In this document: positions 50,433-59,834 of the stretch, one piece after another
Numbering within the stretch: the stretch's first letter is position 1
Layout of the letters: every line of letters begins with the position of its first letter
NCBI GenBank assembly: GCA_018432235.1
Contig: JAHDLO010000031.1
Location: 1-64,000 of the forward strand
DNA length: 64,000 bases
DNA from: Clostridiaceae bacterium
GTDB taxonomy: Bacteria; Bacillota; Clostridia; Peptostreptococcales; Natronincolaceae
Direction: 5' to 3'
Made by a program: the position numbers and the translations under genes
The notes under the pieces: generated by a model
Database searches by the model: none
What the model saw: the letters and a program-made list of their open reading frames with translations, nothing else
Told to the model about the DNA's origin: nothing

Positions 50433-50515
50433 GAAAATTGTATAATGAATGAGTGGTGTTTATACAAAGCTAAAATATATAGGCATTCCACGGTAATATG
50501 CAATTTCCTCAAATA
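50433..50515 (-). repeat. Partial copy of the dispersed intergenic motif
   Basis: On the minus strand it begins GGAAATTGCATATTACC, identical at 16 positions to the start of copy B near 16.15 kb, and continues with CTATATATTTTAGC. Only this end is recognisable. It lies between cobC and btuF. Confidence 0.35.
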
Positions 50516-50538
50516 ACATAGAGAAAAGAGGATGACAA

Positions 50539-51501
50539 ATGAGAATAAAAAAATCAATTTCTATATGGCTTGTTTTGATCATTGCCCTAGCCCTATTTAC
50601 CGGCTGCAGTAAAACAGTGGAGGAGTCAAAGGGGGACATGGTAGCTGACGGTCTTTATCCCATGACGATAGTGGACGGATTGGGAAACACTGTTACTATT
50701 GCTAAAATGCCTGAAAGAATAATATCCGTTGCCCCCAGTATTACAGAAATTCTCTATGCCTTGGAGATAGAGGATAAAATTGTAGGTGTTTCAGATTTCT
50801 GCGATTACCCTGCTGCTGCCCTTGAAAAGGAAAAGGTCGGAAGCTCATGGACAATCAATACAGAAAGAATTATAGAAATGACACCGGATATCGTTTTTAT
50901 ATTTGGAGAGGGACAGGAGGAGGCAAACCAGCAAATTGCTGATGCCGGTATTACAATTGTCAAGTTTGAGCCGGAATCCATAGAGGAGATTTTGTCCGCC
51001 ATAGGCGTAATTGGTACGATCACAGGAACAGAAGAAAAGGCCAATGCTTTAGCCCAGGAAATGAATGCTAAAAAGGCGGCTCTTGTGGAAAAGGTGAAGG
51101 ACCAGCCTAAGAAAAAGGTATTTTATCAGGTTTGGGATGAGCCTCTGATGACTGCCGGTCCCGGCTCCTTTATCGATGAGCTGATTACCCTTGCGGGAGG
51201 TATAAATATCGCAATCGATGCTGGAGAGGCGTGGCCGATGTACAGTGCTGAGGCCTTAGTTGAAAATAATCCTGAGGTCTATATTTTGCCGGCCCATATC
51301 GGTGGCAATATGGCGTTATCCACGTCAGATATAGAGGTTCTTATAGAAGGTGTAAAATCAAGGCCCGGCTATGAGGCTATTTCTGCTGTGGAAAACGATA
51401 GAATCCAACCTGTGGAGCCAAATATTGTTTCACGACCGGGAGTAAGAATTATTGAGGCACTGGAGCTGTTTGTCAATGCAATACATCCTGAATTAAACTA
51501 A
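50539..51501 (+). CDS. btuF: BtuF-like corrinoid-binding lipoprotein
   Basis: The protein has 320 residues. A lipoprotein signal ends LALFTGC with the cysteine at ~23. The ligand-binding fold of class III binding proteins follows: RIISVAPSITEILYALEIED, GVSDFCDYPAAA and VFYQVWDEPLMTAGPGSFID. Context with btuC, btuD and cob genes under a B12 riboswitch supports corrinoids rather than siderophores. It is separated from btuC by 80 bases holding a stable hairpin. Confidence 0.88.
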   Translation: MRIKKSISIWLVLIIALALFTGCSKTVEESKGDMVADGLYPMTIVDGLGNTVTIAKMPERIISVAPSITEILYALEIEDKIVGVSDFCDYPAAALEKEKVGSSWTINTERIIEMTPDIVFIFGEGQEEANQQIADAGITIVKFEPESIEEILSAIGVIGTITGTEEKANALAQEMNAKKAALVEKVKDQPKKKVFYQVWDEPLMTAGPGSFIDELITLAGGINIAIDAGEAWPMYSAEALVENNPEVYILPAHIGGNMALSTSDIEVLIEGVKSRPGYEAISAVENDRIQPVEPNIVSRPGVRIIEALELFVNAIHPELN

Positions 51502-51508
51502 TTTATCT

Positions 51509-51524
51509 CCCGCCTTAAGGCGGG
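51509..51524. terminator. Perfect 16-bp palindrome between btuF and btuC
   Basis: CCCGCCTTAAGGCGGG can form a GC-rich hairpin with a TTAA loop; ATTTA follows but there is no T run. It may act as a weak terminator or protect the btuF message end, favouring more binding protein than permease. Confidence 0.55.
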
Positions 51525-51581
51525 ATTTACTCTTTGCAAAGGGAAAACAAAGCATGAAGTGCTTTTGTTGATGGAGGACTT

Positions 51582-52625
51582 ATGAATTTTACACGTAAAA
51601 AGAAGCTTGGTATTCTATTATCATTATTTTTAACATTCCTTCTGGTGCTGGTTTTTGCTTCGGTTACCGGGGCAGCAAACGTTAAGCCCATAGACAGCAT
51701 AAGAATAATACTATCTCGATTGCCGTTGATTGGAGGAAGCATTGACGTCTCAGACCTACCAACATCCCAAATATCAATCATAGGGAATATCAGACTCCCC
51801 AGAATTCTTCTTGCCTTTGTCGTCGGCTTTGGGCTTTCGGTGGTGGGAGCGGCTATGCAGGGGATGCTGAAGAATCCCATGGCAGACCCCTTTATAGTGG
51901 GAACCTCCTCCGGCGCTGCCTTTGGGGCCGCCATAGCCATAGTGCTTAAGCTGAACAAGGCGGTGGGCGGTATGGGGATAGTCTCCTTCTGTGCCTTTTT
52001 AGGGGCTCTGCTGGCCACCTCGATAGTATATTCTCTGGCAAGGATTAAAAACAAGGTGCCGGTGACTACGCTACTGTTGGCGGGTGTGGCAACTGGTCAA
52101 TTTTTTACTGCAATTATGTCCTTCTTAATGGTGATCTCCTCAAAGGATGTCTCCAGCATTATATTCTGGACAATGGGGAGCTTTTCCGCCAGGGGCTGGA
52201 GTCAGCTGCAGCTGGCGGTTTTGCCGGTATTTATCGGCAGTGCAGTCATATATTTATTTTCAAAGGATTTGAACGTGATGCTCTTAGGTGAGACCACCGC
52301 CCAGAATACCGGGGTTCCGGTGGAAAGAGTAAAACGATACATACTAATAACCAGCGCTCTGATGACGGCGGTGGTGGTTTCTGTTAGCGGAATCATCGGC
52401 TTCTTAGGATTGATTATACCCCATATCATAAGGATGCTGGTGGGACCGGATCATAAAATACTAATCCCCAGCAGCGGACTATTGGGGGGCATATTTTTAA
52501 TATTGGCAGATACCTTGGCAAGGACCATTATAGCACCTACCGAGATACCAGTAGGCATTATCACCGCCATTGCAGGGGGACCCTTTTTTATTTATCTGCT
52601 AAGAAAAAACAAAAGGATGATATAG
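51582..52625 (+). CDS. btuC: BtuC-like corrinoid ABC permease
   Basis: The protein has 347 residues with ten membrane helices, the FecCD/BtuC fold. LPRILLAFVVGFGLSVVGAA and MQGMLKNPMADPFIVGTSSG are the strongest family matches near residues 75-110. VSGIIGFLGLIIPHIIRMLV near residue 275 is the coupling region that contacts the ATPase. GGAGGACTT precedes the ATG. It imports corrinoids with BtuF and BtuD. Confidence 0.92.
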   Translation: MNFTRKKKLGILLSLFLTFLLVLVFASVTGAANVKPIDSIRIILSRLPLIGGSIDVSDLPTSQISIIGNIRLPRILLAFVVGFGLSVVGAAMQGMLKNPMADPFIVGTSSGAAFGAAIAIVLKLNKAVGGMGIVSFCAFLGALLATSIVYSLARIKNKVPVTTLLLAGVATGQFFTAIMSFLMVISSKDVSSIIFWTMGSFSARGWSQLQLAVLPVFIGSAVIYLFSKDLNVMLLGETTAQNTGVPVERVKRYILITSALMTAVVVSVSGIIGFLGLIIPHIIRMLVGPDHKILIPSSGLLGGIFLILADTLARTIIAPTEIPVGIITAIAGGPFFIYLLRKNKRMI

Positions 52626-52637
52626 GAGGCTGGCGAG

Positions 52638-53462
52638 TTGAACAAAGCTATGGATATAAAAAATATAACCTTTAAATACGACGAAAGCGTCATTTTAGAC
52701 AAAATAGCCTTTAGTATAAAAAAGGGCTCCTTTATCACTATCATTGGCCCCAATGGCTCAGGAAAGTCGACACTGCTAAAGCTAATGACGGCAAATCTGA
52801 TGCCAGACTCAGGAGAAATGGTTCTTTGGGATAAGGCATTAAAGGCCTATAGTACAAAGGATTTAGCCAGGAATGTTGCAGTGGTGCCGCAGGAGTCAAA
52901 TATTCAATATGATTTCACAGTATATGATATTGTGCTGATGGGAAGATATCCCCATATAAAAAGGTTTGAAAGGGAGGACCCGGAGGATCACGACAAAGTA
53001 AAAATCGCCTTGCTACGTACCAATACATGGCATTTAAAGGACAGAAGCATAAATGAAATCAGCGGCGGGGAAAGACAGCGGGTAATCATCGCAAAGGCTT
53101 TGGCGCAGGAAACCAAGGTCATTATACTGGATGAGCCCACCTCTTCCCTTGATATTCATCATCAGCTGGAGATATTGGATTTATTGAAGGAGCTGAACGA
53201 AGAGACAGGGGTTACCATCATTATGGTGCTGCATGACATTAATTTAGCCGCCAGATACAGTCAGGAGGTAGTTCTGCTTCATTTAGGCAATCTCATAACC
53301 ATAGGAGCCACTGAAGAGGTCATTACGGTTGAAAATCTACAAAGGGCCTATGATATCGAAATGATCGTTGAAAGAAACAGCTATACCGGCTGCTTAAATA
53401 TGATACCATTGTCCCTTCGAAGGGATTCGATAAAAAGGAGGCATAATAATGAAGAAGGCTAG
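52638..53462 (+). CDS. btuD: BtuD-like corrinoid ABC ATPase
   Basis: The protein has 274 residues. It starts at TTG 8 bases after AGGAGG. Walker A is GPNGSGKST, the signature is ISGGERQRV, Walker B is VIILDEPTSSLD, and the switch histidine is in VLHDI. The family loop VPQESNIQYDFTVYDIVLMG is typical of FecE/BtuD importers. It overlaps cbiP by 14 bases. It powers BtuC. Confidence 0.93.
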   Translation: MNKAMDIKNITFKYDESVILDKIAFSIKKGSFITIIGPNGSGKSTLLKLMTANLMPDSGEMVLWDKALKAYSTKDLARNVAVVPQESNIQYDFTVYDIVLMGRYPHIKRFEREDPEDHDKVKIALLRTNTWHLKDRSINEISGGERQRVIIAKALAQETKVIILDEPTSSLDIHHQLEILDLLKELNEETGVTIIMVLHDINLAARYSQEVVLLHLGNLITIGATEEVITVENLQRAYDIEMIVERNSYTGCLNMIPLSLRRDSIKRRHNNEEG

Positions 53463-54978
53463 GTCAATAATGCTGCAGGGAACTGCTTCATCGGTGGGAA
53501 AGAGTCTGCTAACAGCAGCTTTATGCAGGATATTGCATCAGGAGGGCTACAAGGTAAGTCCCTTTAAGTCACAAAATATGGCCCTCAACTCCTATATTAC
53601 CGAGGAGGGACTGGAAATGGGCAGGGCACAGGTATTTCAGGCGGAGGCAGCAGGCGTTAAGCCCTCTGTTATTATGAACCCCATATTATTAAAGCCTACA
53701 GCCGATGCCCATGCTCAGGTAATTATAAAGGGTAAGGTTTATGACAATATGACTGCCATGCAATATCAGGAATTTAAGCCGGGTCTGAGGACTATGCTGA
53801 AGGAGATTTATGAGGAGTTGAGCAGCAGCTGTGATGTGGTGGTTATAGAGGGAGCCGGCAGCCCTGCAGAGATAAATCTGAAGGAAAATGACATTGTCAA
53901 TATGGGGATGGCAGAAATAGCTGATGCTCCTGTTATTTTGATAGGTGATATCGATAGAGGTGGTGTTTTTGCTTCGTTGTATGGTACAATAATGCTTTTA
54001 ACGGAAGAGGAAAGGGCAAGAGTCAAGGGGATTATCATCAATAAATTCAGGGGCGATATAAAAATATTGGAGCCGGGCTTAAGGATGCTGGAGGAGCTGA
54101 CGGGGAAGCCGGTGCTTGGGGTAATACCCTATGGGGATTTTTGCATAGAGGATGAGGATAGTGTCAGCGAGCGTTTGAAGCGAAGGGCGGCAGGAGCGGG
54201 AAGCGTAAGAATCGATATCATATGTCTGCCCCATATATCAAATTACACGGATTTTCATGTTTTTGAGCTTTTCCCTGAGGCCTCAATAAGATATGTCAGC
54301 CATTTAGACAGCTTCGACAGACCGGATGTCGTCATTATCCCCGGTACAAAAAACACGATAGAGGATTTAAAATACCTTCGAGAAACCGGACTAGAAAAGG
54401 GGATTATCGAGGCCCACAAGCAGGGTACGGTGGTATTTGGTATTTGCGGCGGCTTTCAGATGCTGGGGCATAAAATTTCCGATCCCTTGGGGGTGGAAAG
54501 CAGACTCAGCAGTATTAGGGGCTTAGGACTGTTGGATATGGAAACCATTTTTGAGGGTGAAAAGATTACAACTCAGGTTGAGGGCAAGGTAGCGGCCTCC
54601 GCCTCCAGTATATTTCAATCACAGGAGGCGATTAAGGTCAGGGGCTATGAAATACATATGGGCAGGACAATTTTAGGTGAAAATACCAAGCCCTTTATAG
54701 AAATCAATAGTAAGCTGGGGAAGGCGACGACGGTTTTGGACGGAGCAGTTGACGAAAAGCATCAGGTCTTTGGCACCTACATCCATGGCATTTTTGATGA
54801 TATCGGCTTTACCAGATGCTTTTTAGATTATTTTATGGCTAAGAAGGGCTATGGTATGGGAGAAAAAACCTTAACCCTAGAGGCATTTAAGGAAACACAG
54901 TACAATAAGCTGGCGGAAGTAGTAAGGGCAAATCTCGATATGGAGGCGGTTTTAAGAATTATGGGGGTGTCAGAATGA
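53449..54978 (+). CDS. cbiP: CbiP/CobQ, cobyric acid synthase
   Basis: The protein has 509 residues. It amidates adenosylcobyrinic acid a,c-diamide at four positions using glutamine. The dethiobiotin-synthetase-like N domain begins MLQGTASSVGKSLLTAALCR, and the glutamine-amidotransferase half has the cysteine in GICGGFQMLG (~330) and histidine in GTYIHGIFDD (~440). GAGSPAEINLKENDIVN is a family motif. It overlaps btuD and shares ATGA with cbiB. Its presence implies that a diamide precursor is made or imported. Confidence 0.95.
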   Translation: MKKARSIMLQGTASSVGKSLLTAALCRILHQEGYKVSPFKSQNMALNSYITEEGLEMGRAQVFQAEAAGVKPSVIMNPILLKPTADAHAQVIIKGKVYDNMTAMQYQEFKPGLRTMLKEIYEELSSSCDVVVIEGAGSPAEINLKENDIVNMGMAEIADAPVILIGDIDRGGVFASLYGTIMLLTEEERARVKGIIINKFRGDIKILEPGLRMLEELTGKPVLGVIPYGDFCIEDEDSVSERLKRRAAGAGSVRIDIICLPHISNYTDFHVFELFPEASIRYVSHLDSFDRPDVVIIPGTKNTIEDLKYLRETGLEKGIIEAHKQGTVVFGICGGFQMLGHKISDPLGVESRLSSIRGLGLLDMETIFEGEKITTQVEGKVAASASSIFQSQEAIKVRGYEIHMGRTILGENTKPFIEINSKLGKATTVLDGAVDEKHQVFGTYIHGIFDDIGFTRCFLDYFMAKKGYGMGEKTLTLEAFKETQYNKLAEVVRANLDMEAVLRIMGVSE

Positions 54979-55922
54979 CAATCATAATTACAGGATATAT
55001 ACTGGACTTGATTTTTGGCGATCCTCAGGGTTATCCCCATCCCGTCCGATATATAGGGGCCTTAATAAGCCTGATGGAGAGGAAATTATATAAGGAAAAC
55101 AATAGAATACACCAATTGGCAGCTGGTGTATTTTTAGTGCTGCTGGTGTTGGCAGCCTCCTATACGATAACGCGATATAGCATTCAGCTGGCCTATTATT
55201 TAAGTCCAACATTGGGCTTTATCATATCAGCTATCCTGGCCTATACGGTTTTGGCCACAAGATGTCTGGACACTGAGTCCAGAAGGGTGTATAAGCGGCT
55301 GGTAGATAACGATTTGCAGGGGGCTAGAAAAGCCCTATCCTATATCGTGAGCCGTGATACAGCTGAGCTTACGGAGGCTGAGGTTGTGCGGGCTGCGGTG
55401 GAGACTGTGGGAGAAAACATTTCCGATGGCATTATTGCACCCTTATTTTTTCTATTCATTGGTGGTGTACCGGCGGCTATGGCCTATAAGGCTATCAATA
55501 CAATGGACTCTATGGTGGGTTACAGAAACGACAGATATGAATATTTTGGCAAGGCAGCTGCCTATCTGGATGATGTGGTCAATTTTATTCCAGCAAGAAT
55601 ATCTGTGATATTCATTGGTTTGGCTTCAGGCTTTGTGGGTAAAAAAAGCTTGAATGCCTTTAGGATAGCCCTGCGGGACGGCAGAAATCACAAAAGCCCA
55701 AACTCAGGCTACCCCGAGGCGGCAGTGGCGGGTGCATTGGACATACAGCTGGGGGGTACAAATAAATACTTTGGCAAGGATGTTCATAAGCCCACCATAG
55801 GTGATGCGACGATGGCCCTGGAGAAAAAACATATCATAGATGTCATAAAATTGATGTATGCAGCCTCTTTAACAGGTATAATAATATTTAGTATCATAAG
55901 CTATACTGCGGGGGTGCTATAA
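54975..55922 (+). CDS. cbiB: CbiB, adenosylcobinamide-phosphate synthase
   Basis: The protein has 315 residues. A membrane enzyme, it attaches aminopropanol phosphate to adenosylcobyric acid. The N-terminal LDLIFGDPQGYPHPVRYIGA is the family signature, followed by YIVSRDTAELTEAEVVRAAV and NISDGIIAPLFF, and NTMDSMVGYRNDRYEYFGKA with DDVVNFIPARI. About five membrane helices are visible. It overlaps cbiP by four bases and cobD by one. It uses the product made by CobD next to it. Confidence 0.95.
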   Translation: MTIIITGYILDLIFGDPQGYPHPVRYIGALISLMERKLYKENNRIHQLAAGVFLVLLVLAASYTITRYSIQLAYYLSPTLGFIISAILAYTVLATRCLDTESRRVYKRLVDNDLQGARKALSYIVSRDTAELTEAEVVRAAVETVGENISDGIIAPLFFLFIGGVPAAMAYKAINTMDSMVGYRNDRYEYFGKAAAYLDDVVNFIPARISVIFIGLASGFVGKKSLNAFRIALRDGRNHKSPNSGYPEAAVAGALDIQLGGTNKYFGKDVHKPTIGDATMALEKKHIIDVIKLMYAASLTGIIIFSIISYTAGVL

Positions 55923-57010
55923 TGGGACATGGCGGTAATATCTATGAAATAGAAGAAAAGTATAACATACCACAAAATGAACTAATAGACTATAGTGCCA
56001 ATATCAACCCTCTTGGTGTGCCATTAGCCCTGAAGCAGCATATCATAAAAAATATCGATACACTGATTAACTATCCAGACCCCGACTATAGGGAGCTTAA
56101 GACCGCCATAGCGAAGTTTCACCAGCTGCAAATAGAGGATATCCTCCTTGGAAATGGAGCAGCAGAGGTATTACATGCCTTCATCAGAACCCTTAAGCCC
56201 CAAAACGCATTAATCCTGCAGCCCAGCTTCAGTGAATATGAAAGGGCTTTAGAGCTGGTGGGAACAGAGGTGATGGAAGTTTATCTGAAGGAAGAAAATG
56301 AATTTGAGGTGGATGTTGAGGCAGTGATGCGGCAGGCTGAAAAGGGTGTGGATTTAATCATATTGTGCAATCCTAACAATCCCACCGGCAGGCTTATACC
56401 AAGGCCCCAAATGATAGAGCTATTGGATTTTTGTGAAAAAAGGGGCATCTTCTTGATGGTGGATGAGGCCTTTATGGATTTTGCCGATGAGGAAAACCGC
56501 CTTACATTATTACAGGATTATCGAAACTACCAGAGACTTTTTGTCGTGAGGGCCTTTACAAAATTTTTTGGTGTACCGGGGCTTAGGCTGGGCTTTGGAG
56601 TCACCGGCAACAAAGAAGTGATACAGGCGCTGAAAAGGGGCAGCCTGCCGTGGCATATAAATTCCTTCGCAGCTGGCTTCGGCATAGTGTTAAAGGAGAG
56701 CAACGGCTATATAAGCGATACATATGAATGGTTAAGGCAGGAAAAAGAAATCTTCCTTCAAACACTGCAGCAATTGAAGAGCTTAAAGGTATTTAAGCCC
56801 GATGGAAATTTTATATTGATAAAGCTTACGACAGATGGAATCAATACGACAGACTTAAAAGAAAAAATGCTGGAGCATAAAATACTCATAAGAGAATGTA
56901 AGAGCTTTAAAGGTCTGGATGAAAGATTTTTTAGAGTTGCTATAAAGGATGGAGCTACCAATAGGTATTTTATCGAGGCCTTGAAAAAATCATTGGGAGA
57001 GTGGGAATAA
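55922..57010 (+). CDS. cobD: CobD, threonine-phosphate decarboxylase
   Basis: The protein has 362 residues. A PLP enzyme of the histidinol-phosphate aminotransferase fold, it makes (R)-1-amino-2-propanol phosphate for CbiB. N-terminal GHGGNIYEI and DYSANINPLG are typical of CobD rather than HisC. NPNNPTGR is at ~151-158, the PLP-contact aspartate is D181, and the Schiff-base lysine is K214 in FTKFFGVPGLRLGFG. It ends the operon. The 117-base gap that follows has no strong terminator. Confidence 0.93.
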   Translation: MGHGGNIYEIEEKYNIPQNELIDYSANINPLGVPLALKQHIIKNIDTLINYPDPDYRELKTAIAKFHQLQIEDILLGNGAAEVLHAFIRTLKPQNALILQPSFSEYERALELVGTEVMEVYLKEENEFEVDVEAVMRQAEKGVDLIILCNPNNPTGRLIPRPQMIELLDFCEKRGIFLMVDEAFMDFADEENRLTLLQDYRNYQRLFVVRAFTKFFGVPGLRLGFGVTGNKEVIQALKRGSLPWHINSFAAGFGIVLKESNGYISDTYEWLRQEKEIFLQTLQQLKSLKVFKPDGNFILIKLTTDGINTTDLKEKMLEHKILIRECKSFKGLDERFFRVAIKDGATNRYFIEALKKSLGEWE

Positions 57011-57127
57011 CAGAACGTCAAAAAACCCCTATCTTCTAATAGCTACTGAACAAGGTAGTCGTAACCTTGGTAATAAGCTTTGATTCAAAGGGCTTTTAAA
57101 GGGTATTAAGATTTAAATTAGTTGACT

Positions 57128-57535
57128 TTATCTGCATTGGGGACAGACACCATAGAAGCTTAATTGCTGCTTGGATATTTTATAATTGGTGGCAGTCTCC
57201 ACCGTTTCAGTAAGGTCTTTAAAATAATCGACGTTTAAATCCTCTACCTTATGACAAATACTACAGATTAAATGGGGATGTGAATAGGCCTTGCAGTCGT
57301 ATCTAAAGCTGTTTTCACCGATATTGATCACCTGAATAAGACCTAATTGGTCGAATAGCTCTAGAGACTTGTAAATAGTAGCTAAGCTAATGGTGGGATA
57401 GGTTGGCTCCAGCTTTTTATAAATAGCCTCGGCATTGGGGTGGTCGTTGCTCTCCTTAAGAATATTATAGATCGCTATTCTTTGAGGGGTGATTTTACAA
57501 TTGCTCTCCTTCAAAAATTTAATCAGATTTTCCAT
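57128..57535 (-). CDS. PerR-like Fur-family repressor
   Basis: The protein has 135 residues. It has the Fur winged helix (TPQRIAIYNILKESNDHPNA, ISLATIYKSLELFDQLGLIQ). The regulatory-site residues typical of PerR are all in place: RYD, SHPHLIC and an aspartate in VEDL, with CSIC and CPQC as the structural zinc site. It is probably a peroxide sensor using Fe2+ or Mn2+ (family knowledge). Fur or Zur roles are less likely. It lies alone, pointing towards the cob operon end, with a promoter-bearing gap before the HAD gene; I do not see a clear PerR box. Confidence 0.85.
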   Translation of the reverse strand: MENLIKFLKESNCKITPQRIAIYNILKESNDHPNAEAIYKKLEPTYPTISLATIYKSLELFDQLGLIQVINIGENSFRYDCKAYSHPHLICSICHKVEDLNVDYFKDLTETVETATNYKISKQQLSFYGVCPQCR

Positions 57536-57656
57536 TTTTTCACCACCTAATAAATAAGTATTATTAAATAAAATTTCTTATATGTTAATTATATGATGAT
57601 GTTAATAAATTGTCAAACGTGTTTTTACAGTATGGACAAAAATTAGGAGGAAAAAT

Positions 57657-58487
57657 ATGAATTATGATCTAATTGTATTGGATATGGATGGTACTTTACT
57701 CAATAGCAAAAGCATGGTTAGCGATGAAAATCGAAGAATTTTGGAACTAGCAGTTCAAAGAAATATTCAGGTGGCAATTGCTACGGGTAGAATATTCACT
57801 TCTGCCCGTAGCTATGCAGAGCTATTGGGGATATATACGCCGATAATCGCCTGCAATGGTGGACTGATAAGAAATTATTCCGACCTTGAAATTCTATATA
57901 AAAATCCTATAGCAAAGGCCGATTCCCTGGAGGTCATCAGAATATGCAATCAGCATAAGATCTATTTTCATATATATGATGTAGATCATTTATATGTTGA
58001 AGAGGATAAGCTTCCCTTTCTGGAGGAAATCTATTGGCGGGGAAGAAACCGCAGCGATGAGGAGGTTTCCATAGTTCAGGTAAAGGAAATGGAGAGCTGT
58101 GTGACTGATACAGATATTGAAGTACTGAAATTTGTTATTGTTGACCAGGATCCTGAAAAACTGAAGCTGCTGAGGCGAGATTTGGAGGAAATACCCACGG
58201 TGGATGTAGATAAATCATGGTTTAATAACTTAGAAGTAATGAATAAAGGGGTTTCTAAGGGCAAGGCTATTGCCAGACTGGCGGGGAAATTAAACATACC
58301 AAAGGAAAAAATCATTGCCTTCGGTGATAATTACAATGATATATCCATGAAGGAGGCTGTAGGTACCTTTGTGGCAATGGGGAATGCAGAGGAGCCAGTT
58401 AAGCAGAGGGCTGATTATATCACCACCACCAACGATGAAAATGGTGTAGCAGCAGGTATTAAGAAGCTGGTATTTAGGGAGGTTTAA
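57657..58487 (+). CDS. HAD-superfamily Cof-type phosphatase
   Basis: The protein has 276 residues. The nucleophile motif LDMDGTLLNS is at residues 7-16, VAIATGR is the second motif, and GDNYNDISM (~226-234) the third; a C2B-type cap covers the middle. Such Cof/YbjI proteins dephosphorylate sugar phosphates, FMN or PLP, and the substrate cannot be told. AGGAGGAAAA precedes the start. The next gene starts one base after its stop, so the two are in one operon. Confidence 0.92.
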   Translation: MNYDLIVLDMDGTLLNSKSMVSDENRRILELAVQRNIQVAIATGRIFTSARSYAELLGIYTPIIACNGGLIRNYSDLEILYKNPIAKADSLEVIRICNQHKIYFHIYDVDHLYVEEDKLPFLEEIYWRGRNRSDEEVSIVQVKEMESCVTDTDIEVLKFVIVDQDPEKLKLLRRDLEEIPTVDVDKSWFNNLEVMNKGVSKGKAIARLAGKLNIPKEKIIAFGDNYNDISMKEAVGTFVAMGNAEEPVKQRADYITTTNDENGVAAGIKKLVFREV

Positions 58488-58488
58488 A

Positions 58489-59637
58489 ATGACAGTAGTT
58501 TCAGTTCATAGGGCCGACTGCTATGATTATCCTATGGTGAAGACGGCACTGGAGAAGAATATTAAGGACCTTGGGGGACTTGAAGGGTATATTGCTAAGG
58601 GAGAAAGGGTTCTGCTAAAGCTCAATCTCCTGATGAAAAAGCATCCCGACGACGCCGTCACCACCCACCCGGTTTTCGTAAAGGCTTTAGCCAGCCTGCT
58701 GCTGGAGCATGGCTGTGAGGTAATAATAGGAGACAGTCCAGGAGGACCCTTTAACCCGTCGGCTTTGAGGGGGATTTACAGAGCCTGTGGCATGGAGGCG
58801 CTTGAAAAGGAAATACCTGTTGTCCTTAACTATAATACCAACTCCTATGAAATTAAAAATGAAGAGGGCTTGATATTAAAGAAAATTACTGCTATAGAGG
58901 TGCTGAAGGAGGTAGACAAGGTTATTTCAGTGTCTAAGCTGAAGACCCATGGGATGATGCTGTTTACAGGAGCTGTTAAAAACATGTTTGGTACGGTTGC
59001 CGGCTTGGAGAAGGCGGAATATCATGTAAAAATGCCTAATTATAAAGATTTTTCCAATGCTTTAGTGGATATATGCCTTGCTGCCAATCCGGTGTTGTCC
59101 TTTATGGACGGCATAGTGGGAATGGAGGGAGCAGGGCCCAGTGGCGGAACGCCGAGAAAAATCGGTGTAACCATAGCCTCTGAGAGCCCCTATCATCTGG
59201 ATTGTGTAGCTGCTTCAATCGTTGGCATCAATATCAAAAAGGTACCAACCATACAACGCTGCTTAGAAAGAGGAATTATCAAAAGCGACTTAACGGATAT
59301 TAGCATTAAGGGAATTGATATAGATGAGATTAAAATAAAGGATTACCTTATACCGGAAATACGAAGCTTAGATTTGCTGGAGGGAAAGCTGCCAAAATTT
59401 ATGAGAGAAATTTTTAATGATATGCTGCAGCCGAGCCCCATTTTTAATCACAGTATCTGTGTGGGCTGTGGTGATTGTGCCAAGAATTGTCCGCCACAGG
59501 TGATTACGATGGATAATAAAAGACCCATGGTGGCGTTGGAGGGCTGTATACGCTGCTTCTGCTGTCAGGAGCTTTGTCCGGTGAAGGCAGTGGAGATACA
59601 CAGGCCGTGGTTGATGAGGCTGCTGGCAAAGCTATAG
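58489..59637 (+). CDS. DUF362 protein with two 4Fe-4S clusters
   Basis: The protein has 382 residues. Residues ~1-290 are a DUF362 domain (VLLKLNLLMKKHPDDAVTTH, GDSPGGPFNPSALRGIYRAC, SVSKLKTHGMMLFTGAVKNM). The C-terminal ~65 residues are a ferredoxin module with CVGCGDCAKNCP and CIRCFCCQELCP. DUF362 proteins are anaerobic, widespread in Clostridia, and lack an assigned reaction. It lies one base after the HAD gene and ~200 bases before a second DUF362 gene. Confidence 0.9.
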   Translation: MTVVSVHRADCYDYPMVKTALEKNIKDLGGLEGYIAKGERVLLKLNLLMKKHPDDAVTTHPVFVKALASLLLEHGCEVIIGDSPGGPFNPSALRGIYRACGMEALEKEIPVVLNYNTNSYEIKNEEGLILKKITAIEVLKEVDKVISVSKLKTHGMMLFTGAVKNMFGTVAGLEKAEYHVKMPNYKDFSNALVDICLAANPVLSFMDGIVGMEGAGPSGGTPRKIGVTIASESPYHLDCVAASIVGINIKKVPTIQRCLERGIIKSDLTDISIKGIDIDEIKIKDYLIPEIRSLDLLEGKLPKFMREIFNDMLQPSPIFNHSICVGCGDCAKNCPPQVITMDNKRPMVALEGCIRCFCCQELCPVKAVEIHRPWLMRLLAKL

Positions 59638-59678
59638 GAAATAAAAGACGAGAAGTTAAATGGTTTAATCACGCACTG

Positions 59679-59719
59679 AGCTCAGTTGATTTATGTATGA
59701 TATATAAGTCGACTGAGCT
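59679..59719. terminator. 18-bp hairpin between DUF362 genes
   Basis: AGCTCAGTTGATTTATGT (59679-59696) pairs with ATATAAGTCGACTGAGCT (59702-59719) with wobble pairs only, loop ATGAT. There is no T run on the plus strand, so termination is uncertain. Confidence 0.55.
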
Positions 59720-59834
59720 TTGTCATAGCCTATCAATAGGATAATCCATAATGCAGACTATTATATGTTTATCGGCATATTTTTAAAGGGTTATGGGAAA
59801 ACAATACTATATCAACTAGTATTGGAGGGTCTAT

